From the NCBI GenBank assembly GCA_037976565.1, contig CP137671.1:15764556-15828555 (forward strand): a stretch of DNA of 64,000 bases, written 5' to 3'. Source of the DNA: Mesocentrotus franciscanus. Its lineage: Eukaryota; Echinodermata; Echinoidea; Camarodonta; Strongylocentrotidae. Position 1 is the stretch's first letter. Each line of letters begins with the position of its first letter. This document shows positions 11,615-23,118 of this stretch, in pieces. A program made the translations under genes and the position numbers. Below the pieces are notes generated by a model, which worked only from the letters and a program-made list of their open reading frames with translations, was not told the origin of the DNA and searched no databases.

Positions 11615-11652
11615 CGGAAAAAGAAGAAGAAGCGGAAGAAGAAGAAGAAGGA
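11430..11652. repeat. GAA/GGA microsatellite
   Basis: About 220 bp of GAA with GGA interruptions. Open frames across it (poly-Arg, poly-Glu, poly-Leu) are artefacts. Confidence 0.95.
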
Positions 11653-11711
11653 AAATACCTTGGACAAGCATGATAAGCAAGCCGGATATCTCTTTGATTT
11701 TATATTGTAAT

Positions 11712-11965
11712 TAGTTGCGTAGCATATGGGTCCAGATATTGAGGGGGCACCAGCTTGATAAGAGAGGGGGCAGCGCTCTGGTCTTAGTTGGTTAATGAAA
11801 TCCAAATTTACAAGGCCAACGATTAGATGACTAAGAGGGAGTGTATAATTATAGGAGAGCAGCATCGTAGCACCCCCCTCTCTCTCTCTCTCTCTCCCCT
11901 TCTCCATCTTTTGTCATTTGATTGGGGGACGCGAGCCCCTATGCCCACCGGTAGCTACGCAGTTG
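11712..11965. mobile_element. probable degenerate hAT-type MITE
   Basis: Left TAGTTGCGTAGC and right GGTAGCTACGCAGTTG are inverted. The flanks ATTGTAAT and TACGTAAT agree at the last five positions. It contains a CT run at 11878-11897. Confidence 0.4.
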
Positions 11966-12299
11966 TACGTAATGTAAAATTCAATGGACATGATATGTTA
12001 GCCACTTTATGATAAATGAAATGATACAACACCCGTATGACGCCAACAACAGTGCATCGTAATCATTACACACAACACGAACTCACTGAAAATTAATATC
12101 CCCACATCAATATATAATTATACACACAAATAGCATGATTATTATTGCCGTACCGGTACGCTTTGAAACACATTAAACATTATTTGGTTATAGAAACTGT
12201 CAATGAGTTACTCTGAATAATTATGACGTTATGAATAGGAACGATCATGTAATATAGGGTTTCTGGTAATAATGGACCAAATCTTGCTGCCATTGGAAA

Positions 12300-12470
12300 G
12301 ACGTTGATTTACATTTGCCATTCTCCACCCAGGTGTAACTAGGAACCTGATAATTATGTTTGAGCGCTAGTTACTTTAGCGGCTCGGCGGCTTTTGGCGG
12401 CTAATGTGTAAATGCCATGCGCGTCACAACGTGACGGATTTCAGCGCTATTTAAGAAGTTATTGTTATTA
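12300..12470 (+). mobile_element. SINE 3' part
   Basis: CTCCACCCAGGTGTAA...GGAACCTG followed by AGCGCTATTTAAGAAG matches the 3' half of the SINE at 43600-43840. It ends in a triplet-repeat tail that merges into the microsatellite at 12465. Confidence 0.6.
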
Positions 12471-12541
12471 TCATTATCCTTATTATGATTATTATTATTA
12501 TCACCATAATCATCATCATCAGTAGTAATTATTATTATTAT
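12465..12541. repeat. ATT/ATC microsatellite (SINE tail)
   Basis: Triplet repeat continuous with the SINE 3' end. Confidence 0.85.
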
Positions 12542-13118
12542 TGTAACAGTTTTATTTTGTAGCATTTGATATTAACTTTCCAATCGATTGTTTTATATTT
12601 TGCCTTCCACACTCTATGTTTTGCATCTCACTTACATTTCAACTCATGACCTCCATTCCCCTCTCCACCTTCACACATCACTCTCATTGATATTGCCACA
12701 CCTTGTTTCTTCCATTCCATGTCCACCCCTCACGCTACCATTTCCATTCCATTTCCACTTCACATGGTTCTATTGTTTAGTTCTCATTTATATTCAGAAC
12801 ACCTCATGTTAACCATTCCATACTGTCTATTGGTTCTTCCTTCTCCCTGGGTTCTTCTATTATCTTGTACTATTCCCTTTTTATGTTTCTGATTGGTTCT
12901 TTATTTATGATGTCACTTATATTCTTATCTATTGAAATTGAGTTTCTCTTAATAAACTCAGTGCAACTCAGAATGTGATCTAGTCAAGACATTATTTTAT
13001 TTTCGTTTCCTTTTAATTAGACTAAGCTTTTTATTTGAGAGCAAGAGTTTATAAGTTGATTTCAGCATGAGTTCAGTATAAGAGCAGAGTTTGAGAGCAA
13101 AAATTATATAAGTTTACA
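12542..13118 (+). mobile_element. candidate solo LTR
   Basis: The segment begins TGTAACAG and ends GTTTACA, has a pyrimidine-rich first half, and carries CTTAATAAACTC at about 12948 as a possible polyadenylation signal. The flanks share TTAT but lie in ATT repeats, so the duplication is uninformative. No second LTR or gag-pol lies nearby. Confidence 0.3.
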
Positions 13119-13198
13119 TTATTATTAAGTCATATACACACAAAAAGCAGTGGACACAAATAAGGGTCTATGGCACTAAAGTTGTGCACTACTTCTAG

Positions 13199-13454
13199 CA
13201 GGGGCGGATCCAGCCGGCGGCAAGGGAGGGGGCCGAAAAAGGGGCCCACTTCGTGCGAAAATTTGAAAACCGTGCCGGCCGATTTTCCGCTCAGTGGAGG
13301 GGGGGGGTAGTGACAGAATTTTTTTGACTTAAAAAGTTGTAAAAAAATTTTTACCCACCCCTTGAGCGCCAGGGGAGGGGGTCCATCTTTTTTTCCCCCA
13401 AAAAGGGTGTTTTTACATGTTTTTGCCCGGGTCCTCTCCCTGGATCCGCCACTG
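13199..13454. mobile_element. hAT-type MITE with 8-bp target duplication
   Basis: Starts CAGGGGCGGATCCAG, ends CTGGATCCGCCACTG, and is flanked by ACTTCTAG at 13191-13198 and 13455-13462. Same family as 10705-10925, with CTCAGTGGAGGGG and GAGCGCCAGGGG body motifs. Confidence 0.93.
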
Positions 13455-13462
13455 ACTTCTAG

Positions 13463-16329
13463 TACTTTTTCTAACTTTGAGAGCTTCTCATGGGCCATTG
13501 CTCGTGCATCAATAATGGGTGCAAAAGAACTAAAAAGTGAGAAAGAACAAAAAAAAGTCATCTTCACCTTTACTAAATCTCACAACTTTTGAAAGGTGTA
13601 TTATTTGGTGGTTCACGGGAAAAACCTCAATATGCCGAGGCACTCTCCGTTTCCCCCTAGTCACTCACAATGCCAGGAAACGGTTCTAATGGGTATTGGA
13701 TCCTAAATATGAGATGCACCTCTCCACTTATCGCTCAATCACACATTGACGTAGCTACAGGGAGCACGTGCCCCCACCCAAACTGAATAGCAAAACAAAG
13801 GTTTACACATAATGGGAAGGAAAGCGAATTAGACAGAGAGTGAAAGTAAAAGAGCGTCAGAGGGTAGATTAGCATGGTTAGAAATAAATAAAGAGGGAGA
13901 AAGAAGAGGGGGGGGGGCAGAAAAAAGAAGAATGTTGAGCAGGTACATAATTTCTCAAAGAGGTTAATCATGTCCTGAAATTGGCCCATGACGCAGGTAC
14001 ACATAAAACAGACACAAAAACAAGTATCCGAAAAAGTGAAACAAAGTTAAAATGGCAAAGAGCACGCCCGTTAAAATACGGGGGGAAAGGTCTGACCTAT
14101 ACACCGGCCTGTAAACGCTCTCAAGACAGCAAAGGGATATTTTTAATGTTCTCTACCCCACCGCCAATCAGAAAAAAAAAGCAGCGGCAATTTATCTGTC
14201 AGATTTCATCAAAAGACATGCGACGAAAAACATCCCACGCGCTGACCCTATAGCTCTAGCAATCTCAGCACAATGGTAATGGGGATGAAAATGTTTTAAA
14301 CGCCAATGATACATGCATAGTTGCATGCAGACTGCCCTATTCGATGGATTGAAAGCGATAGGAAGGCTTTTTAGCTGAAAGGGGCTGAAATGAGGTGTAA
14401 CAAAACCCGTCACGGGATATTTAACTGGTAGATTTGGAGAAGGCCGATAAAAAAAAAAACTCGCTTGTCTCGGGTGCACTCTACCCCCTTCAGGTTTGGT
14501 CTTGCTTTTAACTACTCGTTTAAAGAGCCAACGTCTTTCGAGGGAAACCGTACTAGATAAGAGAGAGAGAGAGAGAGAGGGGGGAGAGGGAGAGGAGAAA
14601 GAATACAGAACTGCAACGATCAACTGTGCCATTCTCCGAAACTAAATTTCTTACATCAAAGTCGACAATTGGACAAAGAACATCTCATACTTTTTAAACC
14701 ATTTTTATTAATAAAACTTGTGCACAAGTCAAAACTGTGAACAAAATGAAACAATCACATTCTGTGTACACTCACTATAATGGAAAGCACGAATGACATA
14801 ATCGTACACTTTGTACAAAAATTGATACATACGGGAATAATTTTCAATTTGAAACAACATGATTCTAATAACGGCTGAACAAGGTAAAAATCAGTAAGTT
14901 TTCCTCTTCCGCAAAATTAAACTTCACTAAGGAGTGCGTTAATTAAGGAAATGAACGGTTAAAAACATATTCATAACTGTCTTTCAACAAACAAAAATCA
15001 CTGCCTCGTAATTCAAAACAAGGGCTTGCGTTTCTCTAAACTGAACCAAATGCGTATGTCGAATTCGATACATGATCCCAGAATGACTTAATCCAACTGA
15101 ATGGGCTTACTTCGAAACATCTGGTCATCGGGTCGGGTGGTCGCGTTACCGAAAATGTTTGTGAAATAACTCTCATCTACAAATGGTTTGGTCCAATGTA
15201 CCCGACACTTTGTGAAAACCCTAAGCAAATCTACGAAAGGTCGCGTGATCTTCCGCTTTCGTTTCACGAAAGGCCGTGTAGCGCGACAACCCGACCGGAC
15301 GCGATGAACCGATGATTCGAAGTAAGCCACATGACTGAATGATAGAAAACACACACACGAATGTAAACAATAATTCCATACACGAACACCTCCCGTAACG
15401 AGAAAAATCAATTATTATTTCATTTATCCGATTCATTTGCGTATCGAAGCATTAAATTCGAGAACATTATTACACGGCTCACTCAGGCAAAAATGCTTTG
15501 TGTTACTCATAGAATTAATGATAGAAAGGATAAAATATTGCAGGGAGTTTCTAGTGGCTGGCTTAGTTAAATGCTATATAGTAGGCCCACAAGCAAGGCG
15601 TGTATTCATGACCCGATACTGAGAATGAAAGATCAAGAAACAGTGAAAAATACCAATTAGATTATGAAAGGGTAGATAGACAGAATTGAGAGGGACAAAA
15701 TGTGTGGTAATCTGTGAAAACAAAATGGGGAGGGGGAGAAGAGAAAAATGAAAACAGAAGTAATATAATTGTTCGCAAACAAATGCATTATAATGTTATT
15801 TCAAGTTGATTTAAGATAAAACAAACAAATTGATGTTTTAAAACTTGATATAATTAATATGGCTTATGCATGGAAGGGGGGAAAAGGAGACTAATTAATT
15901 CACCTAATTACCCGCCAAAAGAGACAAGAAGAAAATTCTTGATTTTTGATTGAAATTGTGGTCTTGAAATGCCATCATTAATCTACCTTCCTTTCTCTCA
16001 ATTAGAACTAATCCGAGAAGCAGGGGTTGCCAATTTCAAGGATGGAGTGGATATTTCCGGTCTCAGTATCATCTTCTCATTAGCCTTCCCATCATGCGAA
16101 TCATCATTCCTTCCACTGTATGTCAACGAGCTTTCCTGGTGAACGACTTCATGTTCCAAGACTCTCATCACGATTCGTATAGAGACTTTTTCCCCTTGGG
16201 ATCATGACTTGTCCAGTATACATCACTGGAATGCCGTACTGATTATTATTGTAAATCCATGGAGTTCGCATATAGTTACAGTATCTATGTATCTCAGGAG
16301 AAATAAGCCATCTTTCTCAAGTTCTGGTG
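13463..16329. other. no gene seen
   Basis: Nearly 3 kb without a recognisable exon. A GA run sits at about 14556-14579. ATTTTTATTAATAAAAC at about 14700 contains polyadenylation-like hexamers on both strands but no gene can be tied to it. A CpG-bearing block lies at 15110-15320. Confidence 0.4.
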
Positions 16330-16337
16330 ATACCAAA

Positions 16338-16536
16338 AAAAGTGGCTCCTGGATTTGGGGGAAACGGGAGGGGCCATAATTTTTTAGACATATCTGGCAA
16401 GTCATGAAAGAAATAATTAATTAAAGATTAAGATTTATTACTTGTTTTCTTCATTTTTGTGGACTCAAAGTATGCCAATTTGGTTTGAAGAGGGGGGGGG
16501 GGGCAAGGGCCAGATGTGCCCTTTACTCCACCACTG
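16338..16536. mobile_element. probable hAT-type MITE
   Basis: Degenerate left AGTGGCTCCTGGATTTGGGG and right TACTCCACCACTG, with flanks ATACCAAA and ATACCAAT agreeing at 7 of 8 positions. Confidence 0.5.
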
Positions 16537-16649
16537 ATACCAATACCATGCAATCTGTCTTGCTTCTAGCATAATTTCTTGGTGAACTTCAAAGTGAGAG
16601 TTATGATGGCGCTTGCTATGATTTTGTGAGAGGGCATATTTCAATTACC

Positions 16650-16815
16650 AACACAAAGGCTTTTGTCATCCTACCAGGTCCCCATTTCTCTCCTGGGTAT
16701 GGATGGGCAAATGTAGATTAATGCTTGCCAAAAGACATTAGTGCCATATCAGGGATAGAACCCATGACCTTTGCCTTTCCAGTCAAGTGCTTATCCACTA
16801 GACTATGATATCTCT
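16650..16815 (-). mobile_element. tRNA-derived SINE copy
   Basis: On the minus strand the head GATATCATAGTCTAGTGGAT (A box) is followed by the B-box-like GGGTTCTATCCC, then GGCACTAATGTC and the shared body. Confidence 0.8.
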
Positions 16816-17360
16816 AGGCCTACATAATTATAGTGTGTTGTTTTACCATCTTTGGAAGGAGTAATTTACACTAAAGTAAATAAATACATACCACATATAT
16901 GTTTTCCAAATGTAACATTACTTAAATTAAAGTTATAAAAATATTTACAAAATCGAAGTTATATTAACTAAAGTACTTTCAAAAGAACAGTTATCCCATG
17001 CCATTCATACTGATTATAAATCTTTGATGTAAAATGTCCAGCACTGAAACAACCTACACTCACTCCAAACAACTGGTATAGTTTAAATTGTATTTTCTGA
17101 TTTTGTAATCATAAAACTCTGCAGCATTGAATAATTAATCAAAATTGTCATTAAAAAATGTACTTAAAAGGTGTTGTTTTAAAGTACATAGTACATTGCA
17201 AATATAGAAATATATGTGTACATATAACATTTAGATATCAATATGTACATATGGCAAATAATTAGGCCTACTAGGTTACAATTAACCATGTGTTCATGTA
17301 TGCAGTATAGAATAAGCTTTCCATGCCCATTCATATTGGCCAATATTCTATTACTTCAAT

Positions 17361-17680
17361 AGACCATTTTTCGTGATGTAATCAAATTGAATGCATAAAT
17401 CTTCGTTACGGGCCGCGTTACAAATTATTTCATTCACATGTTCCGAATAATTGCATTTCAATCTATAGTCAGAATGCAGATTTCATACATTAACTGTTGC
17501 TAGGTAGGAAAAACATTATGGCAAGTCGCCTTGCCATACCTAACAACACAGAATGTATGCAATTCGTATTTCTTACTCTTGAAATACAATTATTTATATT
17601 AAACAGGTGAGAGAAATAATTTGTAACGAGGCATTCAACAAAGATTTATGCATTATCCATTATGAAAATGGCCTTTTTAA
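17361..17680. mobile_element. palindromic MITE, family P1
   Basis: One arm starts GACCATTTTTCGTGATGTAA and the other ends CCATTATGAAAATGGCC. The inner arms share AATTATTTCATTCAC, CAATTGCATTTCAA and GCTAGGTAGG/CCTACC-type segments. It folds into a hairpin with a short centre. Related to 19415, 42389 and 58322. Confidence 0.85.
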
Positions 17681-18391
17681 AAATGACCCGGACTATTTTA
17701 ATCTTGATCAAGTCAAAACATCCAACTTTCAACCAAGCAAAGAGTTGAAACATAGCCCTTCATAAATAAAAAATCAGTTTGATATTCTTTATTAATTACT
17801 ACATTAAAATGAATAACACTTCAATCTTGATACATGTACTATGAAATAAAAGTGACCATATTCATTCAATTCATGTAGTCACTTTGTTTATCATGAACCC
17901 TTGGGTACTGTTTGTGTTAACATTCAGTACAATATTCAGGAAAAAAAAAATCAAATTTGTTTTTGTCCTAGTTAAAGCATTATTGCCATTATAGCATTAT
18001 AAAATTGGTGCACATTTTTTTCGGCCGTGTACATAAGGTATACCAGAATGGGTTTCGTACATGCCTTTCCCCTCTACTTAAAATGAAAAACAAGATTTAA
18101 CAGAATCATACACAAATGAAATATAACAGTTTGGGCTGAACACAGATGGTTCACAAAATGGCACTACTCTGTATTTAAGGTCTCTGCAATAAAACAGACA
18201 TGCATGTCTATAAACTAATGCATATATGCAGGCAAACAAATGAAACAAATCATGCTTAGTATGCATGTTTTGACACACCTGTTCAAACAAACATAATATA
18301 TGTAACAAAAGTATCATTCTGATATTCCATCCCGCATTAAAGCACTGCAATTTTATATATTTCAGACCTTTGTTGAATTTCAGCTACCAAA
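17681..18391. other. no gene seen
   Basis: AT-rich; downstream of the ENPP stop codon. No exon recognised. Confidence 0.4.
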
Positions 18392-18964
18392 TTTACTTAC
18401 AATCTCTTACATGAAGTGGAAGTACAATCTAATTCATATTATTAAAATGCATGTATTCCTATACCACACATGCAAGGCATAATTGTTAAAATACATTTCA
18501 AAGACCACATTGATGAAAACATCTGAAAACAAGAGCATATATGTTAAAGGAATGATTGAGAATCTCTTACGTGCAGAAAGTGTGCAATTAAATGAATGAA
18601 GAATGGGATGTTTACCACACTTTTACCACACAAGCAAGGCATAATTGTTAAATTACATTTTGAAGAACGCATAATAAAAACAATATCATAAAATGAGTGC
18701 ATGTATTATTAAAAAAGAATGATTGAGAATCTTGTACCTGCAGAAAGTGTGTAATTAAATGAATGAACACCTTTTTGGTTTGGGATGTTTACCACACTTC
18801 TACCACACAAGCAAGGCAAAAAGAGTTCAAACACATTTTGAAGAACACATAACAAGAACAACATCATAAAAGGAGCATATGTTAAAAGAATGATTGAGAA
18901 TATAGTACCTGCAGAAAGTGTGTAATTAAATGAATGAACAAATTTATTGTTTGGGATGTTCGCT
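18392..18964. repeat. ~170-bp tandem array, about 3.5 units
   Basis: Units starting near 18547, 18714 and 18885 share GAATGATTGAGAAT, GCAGAAAGTGTG and AATTAAATGAATGAA. Alternating parts share ACCACACAAGCAAGGCA. A diverged first unit begins near 18392. The period is near nucleosome length. Confidence 0.85.
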
Positions 18965-19414
18965 AAGCAGCACAAGATTAAAGATAACTAACATAAGGAC
19001 CTACAAATGCAAGTCCAACGAGAGGGACTTTGCAGGAGAAAATACAAGACCTTTAATACCGGTTTCTGTTTCTAAGCAAAGATTTTTAGGGTCAAAGTCT
19101 GTTGCTCAATAAGATTGCTCATCCTTCCAAAGCAAAGACTGCACAGTCTGCCAATAGCCAGAGTTGTGATAACCCCTTATATGTTTCACAGATCTAAAGC
19201 TTCAAAACAGATGAAATCGCCCTGTTGCTTTTTGCTCTGGCATCAAGAAGCATACTTTGTATTTTGGTATAAATGAACATGTACCGTATATGTTTTAAAC
19301 AGGTGTATAAGAAAGTCTGGAGGAAGCTTGAAAATTGGTTTAGGTAGGGTTTGACACTCACAAAGGCCTAGTGCACAAAAACCTCAACAATTTCAATCCC
19401 CTGTGAAGGCAATT

Positions 19415-19707
19415 TTTTTTCGTAATGTAATCAAATTTACTGCATACGTCTTTGTGAAGCTCACTGCAAATATTTCATTCACCTGATTGTATTTCAATAG
19501 TCAGAATGCAAATTGCATTTATTACGAGTTGCAAGGTAGGACAAGCCCTAATTTTTGTCCTACCTTGCAACAACTAATGTATGCAATTCGCATTAGGAAT
19601 ACTGAAATACAATTATAATTATTCATAACAAGTGAATGGAAAAATTTGTAATGAGGCACTTAACAAAGATTTGTGCATTAAATTTGATTACATTACGAAA
19701 ATGGTCC
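19415..19707. mobile_element. palindromic MITE, family P1
   Basis: Starts TTTCGTAATGTAATCAAATT and ends AATTTGATTACATTACGAAA. The centre carries GGTAGGACAAGCC and GTCCTACCTTGCAAC. Confidence 0.9.
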
Positions 19708-21060
19708 ATTTAGTATGAAGCCCTGCATTTACATGTAGGTCAATTTATTCATAGAAACTTAAACAACAACCAACCCATTCCATTTTCAATGAATATCTGG
19801 CAAGTTGAAATGATGTAGTTTCATACTGGCAACTCGATTTACAAATTTAAAAAATGCCATTACTTCATGTCACGTGTTTAAAATACATGCTCAAAGTGAA
19901 TTTTTTTTAAATTCCAGAGCTTAAAAAGAGAGAAGACCAAGGCCAAGGGAAAGAGGAATGTAGGGGTGACAAACAGAACATTTGCAATGCATGTTTGGTC
20001 TACTAAAAAGTGGAAATTTTAGACTATCGGTTGATTGCTCACACATTCATTTCAAGTGATAAATAAGATGGTGGAGCCTAATTATGTGTGTTAATGCATG
20101 CTCTTAGACACAAGTATGAACGGATCATGAAACACCTTCAGATTGGCCAGACAGCGAAAAATTTGATTAGTGGTACCAAGTATGGTAATACTGATCTTAT
20201 TCAAAATTACTAATGGAGCACAAAAAAGCTTTAAATTGGCAACACATATAAAAATTTCAGAATAAGTTTTCTCATACAAAGTAGAAACTTTTAAAACACC
20301 TTGGGGGCACTTTCTGTCTATGTATCAAATGTTCAGATATGAACAAAGTGGAGAAAAGAAAAAGAAAACGACTTTTGATTTAATTTTTCCCACAGAAATG
20401 ATAAAGACCTATTTTTTATTCAAGATACATACAGATATAAAAAGGGTCTGGATTATATATTTTTAAAAGTAATTACAGCATCTTATCTTCATAAGTTTCC
20501 CCATTATCCCATTTTATCGTAAAAGCAATAATAAACTACAGAAAATATCTATATACATACATTTACACTAATTACATACCGTACATGTAATCACTCTGTA
20601 GAAGGTAGTGTATCCATTTACATACAACATATGCTACATGTATGTATAAAAATTAAAGGGTGTGTATTCTTAAGAAAGAAAATCTAACTGAGCGAGATGA
20701 TCGGACGGAGAGAGATAAGATAAAATTTTGAGAAATTTCATGTAGTTCATATAGTAACACAACCAGAAAGGATCTACATCATTTACAAATATGTACAAAA
20801 CAGACTGTAAATTCAACAAATGACAAGCTACAATACATAGATTCTTCTCTTGATTTCGTTTAAATCTCAGTAATTTCTCTTTCAAAAGCCACAGAGTACT
20901 TGAAAAGAACTGATTGTTTCCATAGGACATCTTTATGTGTGCAGTGCAACTCACTGTGAGTGATTTTTTTTCAGCAAAAGTTATTGGAGTTCTCACCATT
21001 TCATGATTTTAACCCCCCACACACACACAGAATTGTTATTATGTATATGATTTCTTCTAC
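19708..21060. other. no gene seen; possible polyadenylation site
   Basis: No exon. TTTTTTATT near 20410 reads as AATAAAA on the minus strand and is the first such signal I noticed downstream of the ENPP stop, implying a ~2.5-kb 3' UTR if used. Confidence 0.25.
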
Positions 21061-21079
21061 ACTGCAATCGCATGACCAG

Positions 21080-21211
21080 GGCCCCGTCTTACAAAGACTT
21101 ATGATTGATCCAAATCAAAATCGTAAGTCCTCCAATCAATCGCAAGTTTGCAGTCTCCTATCTCTTATGTACATAGTTGCGATTGATATCAACTCTTTGT
21201 AAGACGGGGCC
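21080..21211. mobile_element. palindromic MITE with CAG target duplication
   Basis: The 132-bp element is bounded by GGCCCCGTCTTACAAAGA and TCTTTGTAAGACGGGGCC and flanked by CAG at 21077-21079 and 21212-21214. The surrounding GCAATCGCATGACCAGAACT matches the terminal part of the TTAA elements at 42009 and 59700, so it inserted into an older MITE fragment. Confidence 0.9.
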
Positions 21212-22299
21212 CAGAACTGAACTTGTTCTTGAACAGTCTAATCGTAGTGATAAAAAAAATTAAGAAATAGGAGTTTTTTGTAAACATCTCTATGAAAACA
21301 AGAAATATGCACGGTCCAGTCCATTTTGGGGCGATGTGGGTGATTTCTTTAAGCGTCAAGCTCCAAACAGGCTCTGATTTCAATCACACTTACTATCCGC
21401 CGTAAACCATCCACCTTGAAATATTCATGGCCCTGCCAACAGACATTTCCTTGTCTGTTTAAATCTTGAATAATTGAATGCAATCTACAAGAGAATCTAT
21501 CACTTTCCTCTCTCATTTGACATTTGAAGCGACGGAAGCGCTGATTAGATCGTCAAATATTTAGGGACGGCGGCCGACAGAAATTCAACAGATGAATCAA
21601 CGGGGAGACGCGGCTGCGATCGGTCTTAGCCCATGAAAAGTCAATGTGAATCGTAAAGTGATTTTTATGACGTGTTGATGACGCTGACAAATTTGAATGA
21701 TGGTCTTTAAGGTTTTCACAACTTACCAATCAGTGATTTCAGCATTGATCAAGAAAAAACAATCCCTCACATAAACTTCTACATTGCTTGACGACTATGT
21801 GTGTTTCCATTAATAACTGGTCCATTATTCAAGAAACTTCACTTCCATGCCATTTTTCTGATTTAATTCTCTGTTTCATCATAATGATCATTGTAGCCAA
21901 TTTTACATTGAAGGTGTGTTAACTACATGTACTTGTAACTCTCCCCTCAACTTCCACTCTTATTTTCACTAAAAGACACTTCAAATTTGGAGGCTAATGG
22001 AATAAATATCATGAGTGGATACATACACAAACAATTCCTTTGAGACTTTGAATTATAAATAAATCATGAGGTACATACAATAGATCATGAGATAAATTGA
22101 AATATAATAATAAGTATGGATTGCAAGAAACAAGCAGTATTTCATCATCACATAAAAAAAAGGTAAGCAGATTTGAAAGAGAAGGTCGAGTTGTGATAAA
22201 GATTGGAAGCCTGACTGCTGAGAACACAGCATTCTTCCAGAACCAAGAGGTATATAGGTAAAGTGAAGATGTACATCAATTTGTGACCTTTATCATTCC

Positions 22300-23065
22300 A
22301 TCAAAGCAACTTGTTGGATCATCAAGTCAGTACATGTAAATGTAGCTCATGAGGAACAGTTCTTGCAAGACTTTCTTGAGAGAAATGCCTGGCATTGTTT
22401 ACTAGAACAACAGCTTCTTGTGGTAGGTTTTGTGCTGGAGAACAAGTTGTTGGATCTTTAGTATCGGTGGCTTGTTACCAATGGGTCTTGCAGGTCTGCC
22501 TCACTCTCAAGAAAAACATGGCATGGGTACCCTGCTTGATAATCAAAACTGTAACAACAGTTCCTATGAGCCATTTCCTAGAGAGTGTCGCTCTGCACCA
22601 TTTATCGGAACATCTTAACTGGTAAGGGTCCCCCAAAGCGGGTGTAGTACTTGAAACATTTAGGGTACTAGAGTGACTTGTTGGATGAACAAAGTCAAGG
22701 AGTTTGGTAGCAATGGCTCTTGTGTGTCCTTTTCCAGAGAGGCATCAGCTATGGGGTGGTACAACATGGGTTTCTAACAGTGGGTTCACTGCTTGAGAAC
22801 AACTTGTTAGATCATCAGAGTTGCAAGGTTTAGAAGGAGCAGTTTATGAGTCTTTCTCTAGAAAAGAAACAGCTGTCAAATGTACAATTTCCTTCTCACA
22901 TTACGTCAGTTTCTTGAGGAAATTCAAACTTCTAGCCTCTATACAGAAACATCAGAGTCGAGAGTTTGGTAGGAATGGTTCCTGTGTGTCCTTTTCCAGA
23001 GAAGTATCGGCTATGGGTTGGTATGACATGGGTTTCTCGCAGTAGGTGCGCTGCTTGAGACACAT
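22300..23065. repeat. ~130-bp tandem array containing the ENPP tail codons
   Basis: About six degenerate units of 115-135 bp. Anchors are GTTGGATC near 22313 and 22447, GTTGGATGAAC near 22681, GTTAGATCATC near 22807 and ACATCAGAGTC near 22948. Each carries a version of GTGTCCTTTTCCAGAGA. The unit at 22696-22800 is about 85% identical to the functional coding segment at 22961-23061, and on the minus strand reads KPMLYHPIADASLEKDTQEP with stop codons before it. Confidence 0.8.
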
Positions 23066-23118
23066 GGCCGCCAGGAGCGTTATGACAAGGATCACTAACC
23101 CTGCAGCAAGACAGATTC
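22952..23118 (-). CDS. ENPP exon 4 (membrane anchor and tail)
   Basis: After acceptor CTTAAAG the frame continues GICLAAGLVILVITLLAAM, then CLKQRTYC and the tail to ...PFLPNSRL and stop TGA. The phase (1) matches exon 3, and a C-terminal membrane helix is expected for ENPP4/5. The tail codons belong to the tandem array at 22300-23065. Confidence 0.88.

Noticed and set aside
11349..11907. Long Arg-, Phe- or Leu-rich open frames
   Set aside because: GAA microsatellite read in several frames.
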